A DNA stretch of 64,000 nt from Novosphingobium cyanobacteriorum. Lineage in GTDB: Bacteria; Pseudomonadota; Alphaproteobacteria; Sphingomonadales; Sphingomonadaceae. Positions 36,530 through 45,935 of this stretch are shown here, one piece after another. The notes below the pieces were generated by a model. That model was given only the letters and a program-made list of their open reading frames with translations, ran no database searches and was not told the DNA's origin. The DNA is taken from assembly GCF_029436685.1 (NCBI RefSeq), contig NZ_JAROCY010000001.1, positions 124,001 to 188,000 of the forward strand, read 5' to 3'. Position 1 is the stretch's first letter. The number at the start of each line of letters is the position of its first letter. Made by a program: the position numbers and the translations under genes.

Positions 36530-37471
36530 CTACGCTGCCCGCGCCAGTCGACGGATCGTCTGCGGGGGCTGGCCATATTGGCGCATGAACGCCTCGCGCA
36601 TCCGCCGAAGATCCACGAAGCCGGTTTCGCGGGCCACCTGGTCCAGTCCGTGCCGCGTTTCCTCGATCATCAGCCGCGCCGCTTCCAAGCGGATCTGTTC
36701 CACCGCTTTCGCGGGCGTCTGCCCGGTTTCGGCGCGAAACGCACGGCTGAACTGGCGCGGGGAAAGAGCGGCGACTTCGGCCAGCTCCTCCACGGTCAAT
36801 GGGTGCGCCAGATTGGCCCGGGCATGGATCAGCGCCTTCTGGATACGATCGCTGCTGGGGGCAAGTTCGAGCAGTTCGGAATGCTGGGTCTGCCCGCCTG
36901 CGCGCCGATGGTGCATGACCAGCCGCCGCGCCACTGAGCCCGCAACCTCGCGCCCCAGGTCCTTCTCTACCAGCGCCACTGCGAGGTCGAGCCCTGCGGT
37001 CAGGCCGGCTGACGTCCACACCGGGCCTTCGTTGATGAAGATGCGGTCTTCCTCCACCTGCACATTGGGAAACGCGTCGCGCATCTGGCGCGCATAGGCC
37101 CAGTGCGTGGTCGCCCGGCGCCCGTCGAGCAGACCCGCCTGCCCCAGCAGGAACGCGCCGGTGCACAGTCCCGCAACGCGCCGCGCGCTCTTCGCCATCT
37201 CGCGCAGGTGCTCCAGTGTTGCAGCGTCCTGTACCGGCGGAGGCTCCAGCCCGGCGAGGAGGAGCAGCGTATCGACCTGTCCGACCTCTGCCAGGGGCTG
37301 GGTCGGCACTGAAAAGCCGCTTGAAGACTGTACCTCTCCTCCTTGGGGTGAGGTGATCGATAGCGTGTAGTACGCCTCACCTTGCACCACGTTGGCCAGC
37401 TCGAAAGCAGCCTGGACGCCCAGCGCAAGGAACTGGAAGCCCGGGGTGAGAACCATGGAAACGTGGGGCAA
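36530..37471 (-). CDS. GlxA-family transcriptional regulator (DJ-1/PfpI plus AraC HTH)
   Basis: 313 residues. The N-terminal DJ-1/PfpI-like domain (about 1-180) contains the nucleophile-elbow-like segment VAGLCTGAFLLGQAGLLDG and ATTHWAYA, then GPVWTSAGLTAGLDLAVAL. The C-terminal AraC double helix-turn-helix (about 215-310) contains LTVEELAEVAALSPRQFSR and ETGQTPAKAVEQIRL. This is the GlxA/FtrA architecture. It is divergent from two short-chain dehydrogenases, with the palindrome ACGTAT-ttt-ATACGT between them, and probably regulates them. The signal is unknown. Confidence 0.92.
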   Translation of the reverse strand: MPHVSMVLTPGFQFLALGVQAAFELANVVQGEAYYTLSITSPQGGEVQSSSGFSVPTQPLAEVGQVDTLLLLAGLEPPPVQDAATLEHLREMAKSARRVAGLCTGAFLLGQAGLLDGRRATTHWAYARQMRDAFPNVQVEEDRIFINEGPVWTSAGLTAGLDLAVALVEKDLGREVAGSVARRLVMHHRRAGGQTQHSELLELAPSSDRIQKALIHARANLAHPLTVEELAEVAALSPRQFSRAFRAETGQTPAKAVEQIRLEAARLMIEETRHGLDQVARETGFVDLRRMREAFMRQYGQPPQTIRRLARAA

Positions 37472-37500
37472 GGCAACCTCCGATCGAGCATGTCCTTAAA

Positions 37501-37515
37501 ACGTATTTTATACGT
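37501..37515. promoter_or_regulatory. Palindrome between the GlxA-type regulator and the SDR operon
   Basis: ACGTAT-ttt-ATACGT is a perfect 6+3+6 inverted repeat in an AT-rich pocket of an otherwise GC-rich intergenic region. It lies 30 bases from the regulator start and 81 from the dehydrogenase start, a good position for an operator serving both directions. Confidence 0.45.
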
Positions 37516-37595
37516 CATTTCGGCCAAGGTCCAGCCCGTCCATAAAGGCCGTGTCGAGAGCGATTGATGCTCTCAGCAGCACAAGGACTACGACC

Positions 37596-38402
37596 ATGAC
37601 CACCAACAACGTCTCCCTCGGCACCGCTCTGATCACCGGTGCATCGACCGGCATCGGCGCGATCTACGCCGATCGTCTCGCCGCCCGCGGCTATGACCTG
37701 ATCCTCGTCGCCCGCAACAAGGACAAGCTTCAGGCGCTGGCCGCGCAGATCTCGAACAAGACTGGCCGCGCCGTTGAAGCTTTCGCCGCAGATCTGGGCA
37801 ACGCCGCCGATCTGGCGCGTGTCGAAAAGGTACTGCGCGAAGACGCCAGCATCACCGCGCTGGTCAACAACGCCGGTATCGGGACCCACACCACCCTGCT
37901 CGAAAGCGACGTGGAGCGGATGGACGCGATGGTGCAGCTGAACGTCACCGCGCTGATGCGGCTTACTTATGCCGCCGTGCCCGCGTTTGTGGCGCGCGGC
38001 GGGGGCACGGTGATCAACATCGCCTCGATCGTCGCCGTGGCGCCGGAACTGCTCAATGGCGTCTACGGCGGCACCAAGGCCTTCGTCCAGGCTTTCACCA
38101 CCTCGCTCAACCACGAACTGGCCGACAAGGGCATCCGCGCCCAGGCGGTCCTGCCGGGAGCCACCCGTACCGACTTCTGGGCGCTGGGCGGCCTGCCGGT
38201 GGAACACCTGCCGACCGAGATCGTGATGGACGCCGAAGATATGGTCGATTCCGCGCTCGCCGGGCTTGACCAAGGTGAAACCAGCACGATCCCCGCTTTG
38301 CGCGACATCGCACTGTGGAACGCCTTCGAGGCCGCCCGCGCGGCGCTGGGGCCTCAGCTTTCCGCCACCCGTTCCGCCCCGCGGTTCCACGCCGCAGCCT
38401 GA
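37596..38402 (+). CDS. Short-chain dehydrogenase/reductase (SDR)
   Basis: 268 residues of the classical SDR fold. The NAD(P)-binding motif is TGASTGIGAIYADRLAARGY, the structural motif is LVNNAGIG, the catalytic Ser lies in IASIVAVAPE, and Tyr-Lys in VYGGTKAFVQAF (YxxxK). NADP preference is hinted at by the Arg in LVARNKDKL. Substrate unknown. The start follows ACAAGGAC; an upstream in-frame start adds unsupported residues. First gene of a three-gene unit divergent from the GlxA-type regulator. Confidence 0.9.
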   Translation: MTTNNVSLGTALITGASTGIGAIYADRLAARGYDLILVARNKDKLQALAAQISNKTGRAVEAFAADLGNAADLARVEKVLREDASITALVNNAGIGTHTTLLESDVERMDAMVQLNVTALMRLTYAAVPAFVARGGGTVINIASIVAVAPELLNGVYGGTKAFVQAFTTSLNHELADKGIRAQAVLPGATRTDFWALGGLPVEHLPTEIVMDAEDMVDSALAGLDQGETSTIPALRDIALWNAFEAARAALGPQLSATRSAPRFHAAA

Positions 38403-38443
38403 TCCCTCCATCCTCAACCTCACCAGATCGAAGGACCAATCCC

Positions 38444-39208
38444 ATGAAACTTTCCGGCAACACCATCTTCATCACCGGCGGCACCAGCGGCATCGGCCGT
38501 GGCCTGGCCGAAGCGCTGCACAGGCTCGGCAACAAGGTCATCATCTCCGGCCGCCGCACCGCGCTGCTTCAGGAAGTGACCGCAGCCAATCCAGGCATGG
38601 ACTCGATCACGCTGGACGTGACCAGCCTTGAAAGCATTCAGGCCGCCGCCCGCGAACTGATCGAACGTCACTCTGACCTCAACGTCGTGTTCAACAACGC
38701 GGGGTTCATGCCTTTTGACGACGTATCCGGTCCTGTCGACGATGCACTGGCGCAGGACCTGATCGCCACCAACCTGCTGGGGCCGATCCGCGTCACGGCC
38801 GCGCTGATCGAACACCTCAAGACCCGCCCGGCAGCCACCGTGCTCTATACCAGCAGCGTGCTCGCCTATGTGCCGATCGCCACCAATGCGATCTACTCGG
38901 CAACCAAGGCGGCGCTGCACTCCTATGCGCTGTCACAGCGGTTCCAACTGCGTGACACCAGCGTGCGGGTACAGGAGATCGCGCCGCCATGGGTCGATAC
39001 CGACCTGATCTACAAGAGCGGTGATCCGCGCGCGATGCCGCTGCCAGACTTCATCGAACAGACGCTCGTGGCGCTGGCAACCGATGCGCCCGAAGTGATC
39101 GTCGATGCCATCCGCCCGATGCGCGACAACCCCGGCGCCGGGGAACATGCACTGTTCGAAGCTTTCAACCAGAGCCTGGTCGAGAACCCCATCCCGGTCG
39201 GCGCATGA
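38444..39208 (+). CDS. Short-chain dehydrogenase/reductase, DltE type
   Basis: 254 residues. Cofactor motif TGGTSGIGRGLAEALHRLG, VFNNAGFMPFD, Ser in LYTSSVLAYVP and the catalytic pair in IYSATKAALHSYA. The 'TGGTSGIG' start and Phe in FNNAG are typical of the DltE-like SDR subgroup often found beside carboxymuconolactone-decarboxylase-like proteins. It is 41 bases after the first SDR and 51 before the next gene. Substrate unknown. Confidence 0.9.
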   Translation: MKLSGNTIFITGGTSGIGRGLAEALHRLGNKVIISGRRTALLQEVTAANPGMDSITLDVTSLESIQAAARELIERHSDLNVVFNNAGFMPFDDVSGPVDDALAQDLIATNLLGPIRVTAALIEHLKTRPAATVLYTSSVLAYVPIATNAIYSATKAALHSYALSQRFQLRDTSVRVQEIAPPWVDTDLIYKSGDPRAMPLPDFIEQTLVALATDAPEVIVDAIRPMRDNPGAGEHALFEAFNQSLVENPIPVGA

Positions 39209-39259
39209 ACCGACCGGGTTCTCCCTCCAGCCCGTCCCATGTCTTGAAAGGAACTGACA

Positions 39260-39787
39260 ATGTCCCGCATCGCCACGCCCGCACCCGAAGACGCTCCCGA
39301 AGCCTCTCAGACAACGCTTTCAGCTATTGCGGCAAAGCTGGGCCGCGTGCCCAATTTCTTCCGCGTCCTGTCCAACAGCCCTTCCGCGCTGGACGCACAT
39401 TCTGCCCTCAGCCAGGTCCTTGGCAAGGCGCTCGACGCAAAGACGCGCGAACGTATCGCGCTTGCGGTGGCGGCGGTGAATGGCTGCGAGTACTGCGACG
39501 CCGCGCACACCTTCACCGGCTTCAACTTCGCCAAGTTGAGCCGTGAGGAGATCGACCTGGCCCGCAAGGGCAGCTCCGCCGATGCCAGGGCCGCAGCCGC
39601 GGCGCACTTCGCCCGTACCGTGGCCGAGGCCCGCGGCAAGGTTGCCCAGGCAGAGATCGACGCGGTGCGCGCTGCCGGTTTCTCAGAAGCACAAATCGTG
39701 GAGATCGTCGCCACTGTGGCGGAGAACTTCTTTACCAATCTGATCAACAACGTAGCCGGCACCGAAGTCGATTTTCCCGGCATCTGA
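39260..39787 (+). CDS. Carboxymuconolactone-decarboxylase-family / AhpD-like protein
   Basis: 175 residues of an all-helical AhpD-like domain. The redox motif is GCEYCDAAHTFTGF, with CxxC and the following His, and LGRVPNFFRVLSN lies at the N-terminus. Such proteins can act as peroxidase partners (alkylhydroperoxidase) because the CxxC pair is intact. It follows the two SDRs and ends at a strong bidirectional terminator. SDR plus AhpD-like genes under a GlxA-type regulator suggest a response to reactive aldehydes or peroxides; this is inference. Confidence 0.88.
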   Translation: MSRIATPAPEDAPEASQTTLSAIAAKLGRVPNFFRVLSNSPSALDAHSALSQVLGKALDAKTRERIALAVAAVNGCEYCDAAHTFTGFNFAKLSREEIDLARKGSSADARAAAAAHFARTVAEARGKVAQAEIDAVRAAGFSEAQIVEIVATVAENFFTNLINNVAGTEVDFPGI

Positions 39788-39807
39788 CCTTCAGGCACCG
39801 TTTGATC

Positions 39808-39850
39808 AAGAGATCGGCCGCCATCCCTCCGGGTTGGCGGCCGATCTCTT
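39808..39850. terminator. Bidirectional terminator
   Basis: A 16-base-pair perfect stem (39808-39823 with 39835-39850; arms AAGAGATCGGCCGCCA and TGGCGGCCGATCTCTT) separates the AhpD-like gene and the convergent amidotransferase gene. The terminal AA/TT pairs favour termination in either direction. Confidence 0.85.
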
Positions 39851-40728
39851 CACAAGGCAATTGATGACGCCGTCTCGGTGCTCGTTGCCTGATTACCCAG
39901 CACCTTGTGCTCGATCCATGCCAGAATCTCGGCCCGCCGCGCCGCATCGTCGGTGATGTCCGCGTCCACGCCCAGCTGCCACGCCAGCCCGGCGTTGCCG
40001 GGATCCTGGCCCAGCGCCGCCATTTTGTCGCGGAAGGCAGCCAGATCCGCCATGTCGGCAAAGAAGCCCTGTGCGACCATGTCTTCGGCATAAAGCGTAT
40101 AGAGCGTGGCGAGGTGCCCGAGGTCGAATTCGGGATGGTACTGCACCGCCCACACCTCGCTGCGCCCCAGCGGGATCACAGCTGCCTGCACGGTGCTGTG
40201 GGCATTCGACGCCAGGAGAGTGGCCCCCTCGGGCAGTCGCGTCACCTCGTCATAGTGGATGCAGGGCGCGTCGAACACCGGCGGTTTGCCCGCGAACATC
40301 GGGTGTCCGCGCCCCGCATCGTTCACCAGCACCTTTCGCGCAAAGCCCACTTCGCGACCGCGCGGATTGTATGAAACCTCACCACCCGCTGCCACCGCGG
40401 CGATCTGCAGGCCCCAGCACGATCCGAAGATTGGCAGCCCTGCATCCGCCGCCTGCGCCACCAGCGCAATCTGGTTGGTGACCGCGAATTCCGCGTCATA
40501 GGCGTGCAGCGCCGATCCGGTGATCACCAGCCCCGCATAGTCGGCCCAGCTGCGGCCTTCGGGCATGGTCTCGCCTTCGTCTGCGCCGTTCAGTACGTCG
40601 AGCTCGATGTCGGGGTAATGCGCCGCTATCGCCTGCGCATAGATTTCACTCGAACTCCGCACGCCCAGTTCGCGCGCCCGGGCGCGGCGTGGTGCGGTAT
40701 TGCCTTCAAGCAGCAGCAGTCGGGTCAT
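39850..40728 (-). CDS. Class I glutamine amidotransferase (GMP-synthase-like)
   Basis: 292 residues with the glutaminase triad: nucleophile Cys in IFGSCWGLQIAAVAAGG, and His and Glu in VWAVQYHPEFDLG. It stands alone as a single-domain GATase without a synthetase partner nearby. Similar proteins act on gamma-glutamyl compounds or small peptides, but the substrate is unknown. The start at MTRLLLLEGN was chosen over a slightly longer frame. Upstream it is divergent from the MHYT kinase. Confidence 0.85.
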   Translation of the reverse strand: MTRLLLLEGNTAPRRARARELGVRSSSEIYAQAIAAHYPDIELDVLNGADEGETMPEGRSWADYAGLVITGSALHAYDAEFAVTNQIALVAQAADAGLPIFGSCWGLQIAAVAAGGEVSYNPRGREVGFARKVLVNDAGRGHPMFAGKPPVFDAPCIHYDEVTRLPEGATLLASNAHSTVQAAVIPLGRSEVWAVQYHPEFDLGHLATLYTLYAEDMVAQGFFADMADLAAFRDKMAALGQDPGNAGLAWQLGVDADITDDAARRAEILAWIEHKVLGNQATSTETASSIAL

Positions 40729-40955
40729 CGCCAATCCATACCATTGCAATCTGTGATCACTGTAGACCCGGCGTCGCGCTTGGCAAGTCCTGCAACCATG
40801 CCTTTGCCGTCAATCCGCCACCATGCTTTTGGAATAGCCTGAACGTGGCCGGAGGCCGCACCGTCGCTATTTCAGAAAATGTGCGGGAACCTGCAAGGGG
40901 GTGGGGCGTTTGTGGGGCAAGGCCCGCAAGTCCCCGGGCGGGGGAGCAACGAAGA

Positions 40956-43418
40956 ATGGCCGGGGGCGCCGAATACAACCCCTTCCTTGTCGCTGTATCG
41001 ATCCTTGTCGCGGTGTTCGGATCGTTCACCGGACTGAGGCTTTCGCGCCATATACCCGGCTCGGCCGCGGGCGCGCGCGAGTTCTGGACGGCCGCAGCGG
41101 CGGTGGCACTCGGCACAAGCATCTGGGCCATGCACTTCGTTGCCATGCTTGCGCTGCGCATGCCCGGCATGGCGACCGGTTATGATCCTGTGCTCACCCT
41201 GCTTTCCCTGGCAGTGGCTGTCGGGTTTACGGGTGCCGGGCTCGCCTTGCTCGACCAAGCGCGCAGCAGCTTTTCGCGGCTGGCCATCGCCGGCTTGTTG
41301 ATGGGCCTGGGGATCGTCGCGATGCATTACATCGGCATGGCGGCGATGCGTATGCCTGCCCATATTCATTATGCGCCGCAATGGGTCGCCGCTTCGGTGG
41401 TGATCGCGATCGCTGCGGCAACCTTGGCGCTGCATCTATCCGGCCGGGTCAGCGGAACCGGTCGTCAGGTGGCTGCTGCGATCGTCATGGGCGCAGCGAT
41501 TGCCGGAATGCATTTTTCCGGAATGCGTGCAGCCGAGTTCCAGCTGGATGCAGAGGTGATGGCGCAGGGGTCTTCGCCAGCCATCCGCCAGACCTACCTT
41601 GCGGTGGCGGTCGGCCTGATCACGCTGATAATCCTTGCGCTCACGCTTGGCGCGGCCCGGATTGACGCGATGTTCCGGGCATCGGCGCGGCGGGAATCTC
41701 GCGTGGCGCTGCGTCTGCGCATCGCCGACGTGCTGCGCGATGCGCGGCATCCGGAAGCGCTGGAGCAGGTGGCGCGTCTTATGGGCGAACACTTCAACGT
41801 GGTGCGCACCGGCTATGGCCAGCTGGACGAACAGGCGAGCGTCTTCGATTATGACATCTGCTGGACGGATGGCACGGTGCCACCGCTGCTTGGACGGTAT
41901 CCTGCGAGCGCGTTTGGCGAGAAGATCGTGCAGCGGCTGCGCGAAGGTCATACCGTGGTGGTGAATGATCTGCTTGCCGCTGATCTGAGCGACGAGGATC
42001 TGACCCGCGAAACTGCGCGGCATGTCGACACCCGTGCAATCCTGGTCGTGCCCTTCGTCCGCGAGGGGCAGTTGCGTTCGATCATCTACCTGAATGACCG
42101 GGATCCGCGTACCTGGCATGCCGAAGATGTCGCTTTCCTTGAGGAATTGGCCGAACGCACCCGACTGGTGATCGAGCGCGACCTTGCCGAGCGGCAGTTG
42201 CGCGAACTTAATGCCGAGCTGGAATCACGGGTGCACTCGCGCACCGCCGAACTGCGCGCCACGCAGGACGCCCTGCTGCAAAGCCAGAAGATGGAAGCGG
42301 TGGGACAGCTCGCGGCCGGGCTGGCGCATGATTTCAACAACCTGCTGGGCGCGGTGACCGGCGCATTCGAACTGATCGGGCGCAAGGCCGAAGACCCTGA
42401 ACGTGTGCGCCACTTCGTGAAGGCGGGATTGCAGGCGGCCGAGCGCGGCGGCCAGTTGACCGGGCAACTGCTGTCGTTCTCCCGCGCCCAGGCCATCCAC
42501 TTGCGACCCGTTGTGGTCTGCGACGTGATCGAACGGCTGGCCGAACTGCTGAAGCGCACCCTGGGCCCCATGATCGAGCTGTACCTGGCGCTCAATCCCA
42601 ATCCTGTGGCCGTGCTGTCTGACCCCACGCAGGTGGAAATGATGGTGCTGAACCTGGCCATCAATGCGCGCGATGCCATGCCCGATGGCGGCATGTTGAC
42701 CATCGGCACCCGGCTTTGCACGATTGGCGATGATGCGGAACTGGCGCCGGGTGACTACGTGGAGATCGTGGTCCGCGATACTGGCGTAGGGATGGACGAG
42801 GAAACGCTGCGCCGGGCGATGGAACCTTTCTTCACCACCAAGCCGTTGGGCAAGGGCACCGGCCTGGGCCTTGCTCAGATCTATGCCAGCGCACGGCGCG
42901 GTGGCGGTAGCGTGCGGATCGAAAGCAGGCCGGGCGCAGGCACAGTGGTGCGCGTCCTGCTGCCCTGCACGCGCGAGAACGAGCGGATGGACGAGGCGCA
43001 GCCGCCACAAGCCCCCGATGCTCCCGCCCGGACTATGACCGTGCTGGTGGTGGACGATGACGAGCACCATCGCGAGATGGTGGTGAACATGCTGGAGGAC
43101 GAAGGCCACGTTGTGCGCTGGGCCGCATCGGGCGCCGAGGCGCTGATGGTGATGGACGGCATGACGCCCGATGTGGTGCTGCTGGATTATGCCATGCCGG
43201 GTATGAACGGTGCCGAGGTGGCTGAACGGATGCGCAAGGTGCAGCCGGCGCTGCCGATCGTGTTCGCCAGCGGCTATGCCGATACCGAAGCGATTGGCCG
43301 CGCCGTGGGGCCCGATGCGGTAACCCTGCGCAAGCCGTTCCGGCAGGAAGACCTGCTGACCGCACTTGCGGGCGAAGCGGGCGCGACCAGAAAGGCCGGG
43401 TCGGGCGGTGGCGCGTAG
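40956..43418 (+). CDS. MHYT-GAF hybrid sensor histidine kinase
   Basis: 820 residues. Residues 5-235 contain seven likely membrane helices with three MHYT-type motifs: WAMHFVAML (58-66), VAMHYIGMAAM (121-131) and IAGMHFSGM (182-190). MHYT domains are proposed to bind copper and sense oxygen, CO or NO. A GAF-like domain follows (about 250-405), then a coiled coil, HisKA with H458 in AAGLAHDFNNLLG, HATPase_c (LNLAINARDAM, GTGLGLAQIY) and a C-terminal receiver with phospho-acceptor D744 in VVLLDYAMPGMNG. No separate regulator gene is next to it. GGGGGAG precedes the start. Confidence 0.9.
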   Translation: MAGGAEYNPFLVAVSILVAVFGSFTGLRLSRHIPGSAAGAREFWTAAAAVALGTSIWAMHFVAMLALRMPGMATGYDPVLTLLSLAVAVGFTGAGLALLDQARSSFSRLAIAGLLMGLGIVAMHYIGMAAMRMPAHIHYAPQWVAASVVIAIAAATLALHLSGRVSGTGRQVAAAIVMGAAIAGMHFSGMRAAEFQLDAEVMAQGSSPAIRQTYLAVAVGLITLIILALTLGAARIDAMFRASARRESRVALRLRIADVLRDARHPEALEQVARLMGEHFNVVRTGYGQLDEQASVFDYDICWTDGTVPPLLGRYPASAFGEKIVQRLREGHTVVVNDLLAADLSDEDLTRETARHVDTRAILVVPFVREGQLRSIIYLNDRDPRTWHAEDVAFLEELAERTRLVIERDLAERQLRELNAELESRVHSRTAELRATQDALLQSQKMEAVGQLAAGLAHDFNNLLGAVTGAFELIGRKAEDPERVRHFVKAGLQAAERGGQLTGQLLSFSRAQAIHLRPVVVCDVIERLAELLKRTLGPMIELYLALNPNPVAVLSDPTQVEMMVLNLAINARDAMPDGGMLTIGTRLCTIGDDAELAPGDYVEIVVRDTGVGMDEETLRRAMEPFFTTKPLGKGTGLGLAQIYASARRGGGSVRIESRPGAGTVVRVLLPCTRENERMDEAQPPQAPDAPARTMTVLVVDDDEHHREMVVNMLEDEGHVVRWAASGAEALMVMDGMTPDVVLLDYAMPGMNGAEVAERMRKVQPALPIVFASGYADTEAIGRAVGPDAVTLRKPFRQEDLLTALAGEAGATRKAGSGGGA

Positions 43419-43420
43419 CG

Positions 43421-44056
43421 TCAGTCTGCGTCGGGCTGCCGTGCGGGATCGGCCGCCGCGAACGCAGGGTGCGCGCGGGCTGAAGCCACGGCGCGGGAAA
43501 TGGCTGGCCAGGAATCGAGCGTGACCCCAAAGCGTTCGGCGGAATAGGCCTGCGGCACCAGATAGACATCGACGAGCCCCGGCCGGTCACCCCAGGCGAA
43601 GCCCGCACCGTGCCGGGCAACGAGCGGTTCCAGCGCGGCGAAACCCTCGGCGATCCACCTGGCAGCCCACGCATCTATGGCGGCCTGGTCTGCAGCGAAA
43701 TCGCGGCGCAGCGCCTTCAGCACGCGCAGGTTGTTAAGCGGGTGGATATCGCAGCCGACAATCGCCGCCATCGCGCGCACCTGTGCCCGATCCCCGGCAT
43801 CTGTCGGGAGAAGTGGCGGATCGGGATAGCGTTCTTCCAGCCATTCGATGATGGCAGGCGATTGGAACAGCACTTGGCCTTCCACCGCAAGCGCGGGGAC
43901 AAGGCCCTGCGGCTGGAGGCGGATGAAGTCTGGCGATTTGTGCTCGCCCTTGCGCAGGTCCAGCGGGTGCTGGCGGTAGTCCAGCCCCTTGAGGTTGAGG
44001 GCAATGCGCGTGCGGTATGACGTGCCTGAACGCCAGTATCCGTAGAGTTCGATCAT
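43421..44056 (-). CDS. maiA: Maleylacetoacetate isomerase (zeta-class GST)
   Basis: 211 residues. MaiA isomerises maleylacetoacetate to fumarylacetoacetate using glutathione. The N-terminal thioredoxin-like domain has SGTSYRTRIALNLKGLDY with the zeta-class Ser, then NPQG-like LQPQGLVPALAVEG and SPAIIEWLEERYP. The C-terminal helical domain contains NNLRVLKAL and the WGDRPGLVDVYLVPQ stretch. The start follows GAGGAAG. It lies 41 bases after fahA, in the order of the tyrosine pathway. Confidence 0.94.
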   Translation of the reverse strand: MIELYGYWRSGTSYRTRIALNLKGLDYRQHPLDLRKGEHKSPDFIRLQPQGLVPALAVEGQVLFQSPAIIEWLEERYPDPPLLPTDAGDRAQVRAMAAIVGCDIHPLNNLRVLKALRRDFAADQAAIDAWAARWIAEGFAALEPLVARHGAGFAWGDRPGLVDVYLVPQAYSAERFGVTLDSWPAISRAVASARAHPAFAAADPARQPDAD

Positions 44057-44097
44057 GGGCTTCTTCCTCACGGGCACGTGTCTAAGGCGTGCGGCAA

Positions 44098-45387
44098 TCA
44101 ACGCGCCGGAGCGATGGTGCCGGTGCAGGTGCCGAGACCGATGGTCCGGGCGCCCTCGCGTTCAGCGCGGACGGTGATGGTCAGTGTGTCTCCATCTTCC
44201 AGAAAGGTGCGTTCTTCGCCGCCGGGCAGTGGCACCGGTCGCTTGCCACCTTCGCTCAGCTCCATCAGGCTGCCAAAGCTTTCGCGCGCCGGACCTGAAA
44301 GCGTGCCGGTGCCAAGCAGGTCTCCGGCGCGGAGATCGCAGCCGTTGCTGGCGTGGTGGGTGACGAGCTGCGCAAGCGTCCAGTACATGGCATCGGCACT
44401 GTCACCACGGCTGAGCACGACGGGTGGCAGGTTCGCCGCGCGCATGGCGGCACTTTGCAGGGCGACTTCCGTCTGCAGCGAGAGCGCGCCAAAGGCCGCA
44501 TCGGCTTCGTTGGCCAGATAGGGCAGGAGTTTCGGGTCCGTGGCCGAACGCAGGCGCGGGGCTGTGCGGAATGGGGCCAGCGCTTCGGCCGTGACCACCC
44601 AGGGCGAGACCGAGGTGCAGAAGTTCTTGGCGAGGAAAGGGCCGAGCGGCTGGTATTCCCACGCCTGTATGTCGCGCGCGGACCAATCGTTCAGCACGCA
44701 CAGGCCGCCGATGCGGTCCCACGCCTGCGCGATGGGCACAGGCTGGCCCAGCTCATTGTCGCCCGCGATCCACACGCCAAGCTCCAGTTCGTAGTCCAGC
44801 CGTCGGCAGGGGCCGAAGCCGGGCGCAGCGGCGTCGGGCGCCTTGGTCTGGCCATTGGGGCGGACCACCGGCGTGCCGGAGACGCGCACCGAACTGGCCC
44901 GGCCGTGGTAACCAATGGGCACATGGCGATAGTTCGGCAGCAACGGATTGTCCGGCCGGAACAGCGCGCCGATGTTGGTGGCGTGGTGGATGCCAACATA
45001 GAAATCGGTGTAATCGCCCACGGTGAAGGGCAGATGCAGCGTGCAATCCGCCACGGCGTGGAGCGGCGCATGCTTTGCCGGCTCGCCGGTGAGATAGGCG
45101 AACAGCGCATGGCGCAACCGTGTGCGTTCCGCCGGGGGCAGGGCGAACAGGCGGTTCAGCGTGGGCTGCCGCAGCGCATCCTGCACATCTCCCGGCAGAT
45201 CGGGCAAGCCTTGCGCATCCAGGACCATGTCACCGATGGCCACGCCGATGCGGGGGCTGCCCCCACCAATGGAATAGACGCCCAGCGGCAGGTTCTGCAC
45301 AGGGAAATCGGGGTGCGCGTCTGCGCCCGGTACCCAACAGTGTGCGGCGGGATCGTGGGTGTGGTCCAGCATCATCTCGGCCATCAT
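44098..45387 (-). CDS. fahA: Fumarylacetoacetase
   Basis: FAH cleaves fumarylacetoacetate to fumarate and acetoacetate, the last step of tyrosine catabolism. 429 residues from the ATG at 45387, which overlaps the VOC stop as ATGA. Active-site residues are visible: DYTDFYVGIHHATN (metal Asp and catalytic His), LDYELELGVWI (metal Glu pair), LNDWSARDIQAWEYQ and GPFLAKNF (Asp and Lys), and the C-terminal LLGTGTLSGP. Length and motifs fit the long eukaryote-like FAH class. Confidence 0.96.
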   Translation of the reverse strand: MMAEMMLDHTHDPAAHCWVPGADAHPDFPVQNLPLGVYSIGGGSPRIGVAIGDMVLDAQGLPDLPGDVQDALRQPTLNRLFALPPAERTRLRHALFAYLTGEPAKHAPLHAVADCTLHLPFTVGDYTDFYVGIHHATNIGALFRPDNPLLPNYRHVPIGYHGRASSVRVSGTPVVRPNGQTKAPDAAAPGFGPCRRLDYELELGVWIAGDNELGQPVPIAQAWDRIGGLCVLNDWSARDIQAWEYQPLGPFLAKNFCTSVSPWVVTAEALAPFRTAPRLRSATDPKLLPYLANEADAAFGALSLQTEVALQSAAMRAANLPPVVLSRGDSADAMYWTLAQLVTHHASNGCDLRAGDLLGTGTLSGPARESFGSLMELSEGGKRPVPLPGGEERTFLEDGDTLTITVRAEREGARTIGLGTCTGTIAPAR

Positions 45388-45935
45388 GCCTGCTTGTCCG
45401 GATCCTGGTGCAGCCATGCCGCGTGCTGCGGCGCGCGCTTGGTGCGGCTCCATTCTTCCAGCATGGTGGGCGCGAGATCGGCGAGTTCGGCGTGCTGTTC
45501 CGGCGTGCCGATGTTGCAGGCCAGTTCAAGCCGATGGCCGTTGGGATCGAAGAAATAGATCGAGCGGAAGATGCCGTGATACGTCGGCCCCAGCACCTCG
45601 ATGCCCTGTGATTGCAGATGCGCCTTGGCCGTCATCAGCGCGGCTTCGTCGGCCACTTCGAAGGCGATATGCTGCACCCATGCCGGGGTGTTCGGGTCGC
45701 GGCCCATTTCCGGCTGGCCGGGCAGTTCGAAGAAGGCCAGCACATTGCCCCCGCCGCAATCGAGGAACACGTGCATATAGGGATCGTCCTCCCCGGTGGA
45801 GGGCACCTTGTCCTCGGCAAAGGCGGTGGTGTAGCGCATGCCGAGCACGCGGGCGTACCATTCCACCGTCTCCTTCGCGTCACGGCAGCGATAGGCCACG
45901 TGGTGGATGCGCTTGAGTTCGGGCGTGGCGGTCAT
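45384..45935 (-). CDS. VOC-superfamily protein of the tyrosine operon
   Basis: 183 residues, two beta-alpha-beta-beta-beta modules. Possible metal ligands are H11/H12 (RIHHVAYRC), E70 (LAFFEL), H89 (WVQHIAFEV) and E137 (GHRLELACN). That set is compatible with glyoxalase, epoxide-opening or extradiol-dioxygenase members, so the reaction cannot be named. It is coupled by short overlaps to both hppD and fahA, in the position where homogentisate 1,2-dioxygenase (hmgA) would be expected. It may process an intermediate or detoxify a by-product. Confidence 0.85.
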   Translation of the reverse strand: MTATPELKRIHHVAYRCRDAKETVEWYARVLGMRYTTAFAEDKVPSTGEDDPYMHVFLDCGGGNVLAFFELPGQPEMGRDPNTPAWVQHIAFEVADEAALMTAKAHLQSQGIEVLGPTYHGIFRSIYFFDPNGHRLELACNIGTPEQHAELADLAPTMLEEWSRTKRAPQHAAWLHQDPDKQA

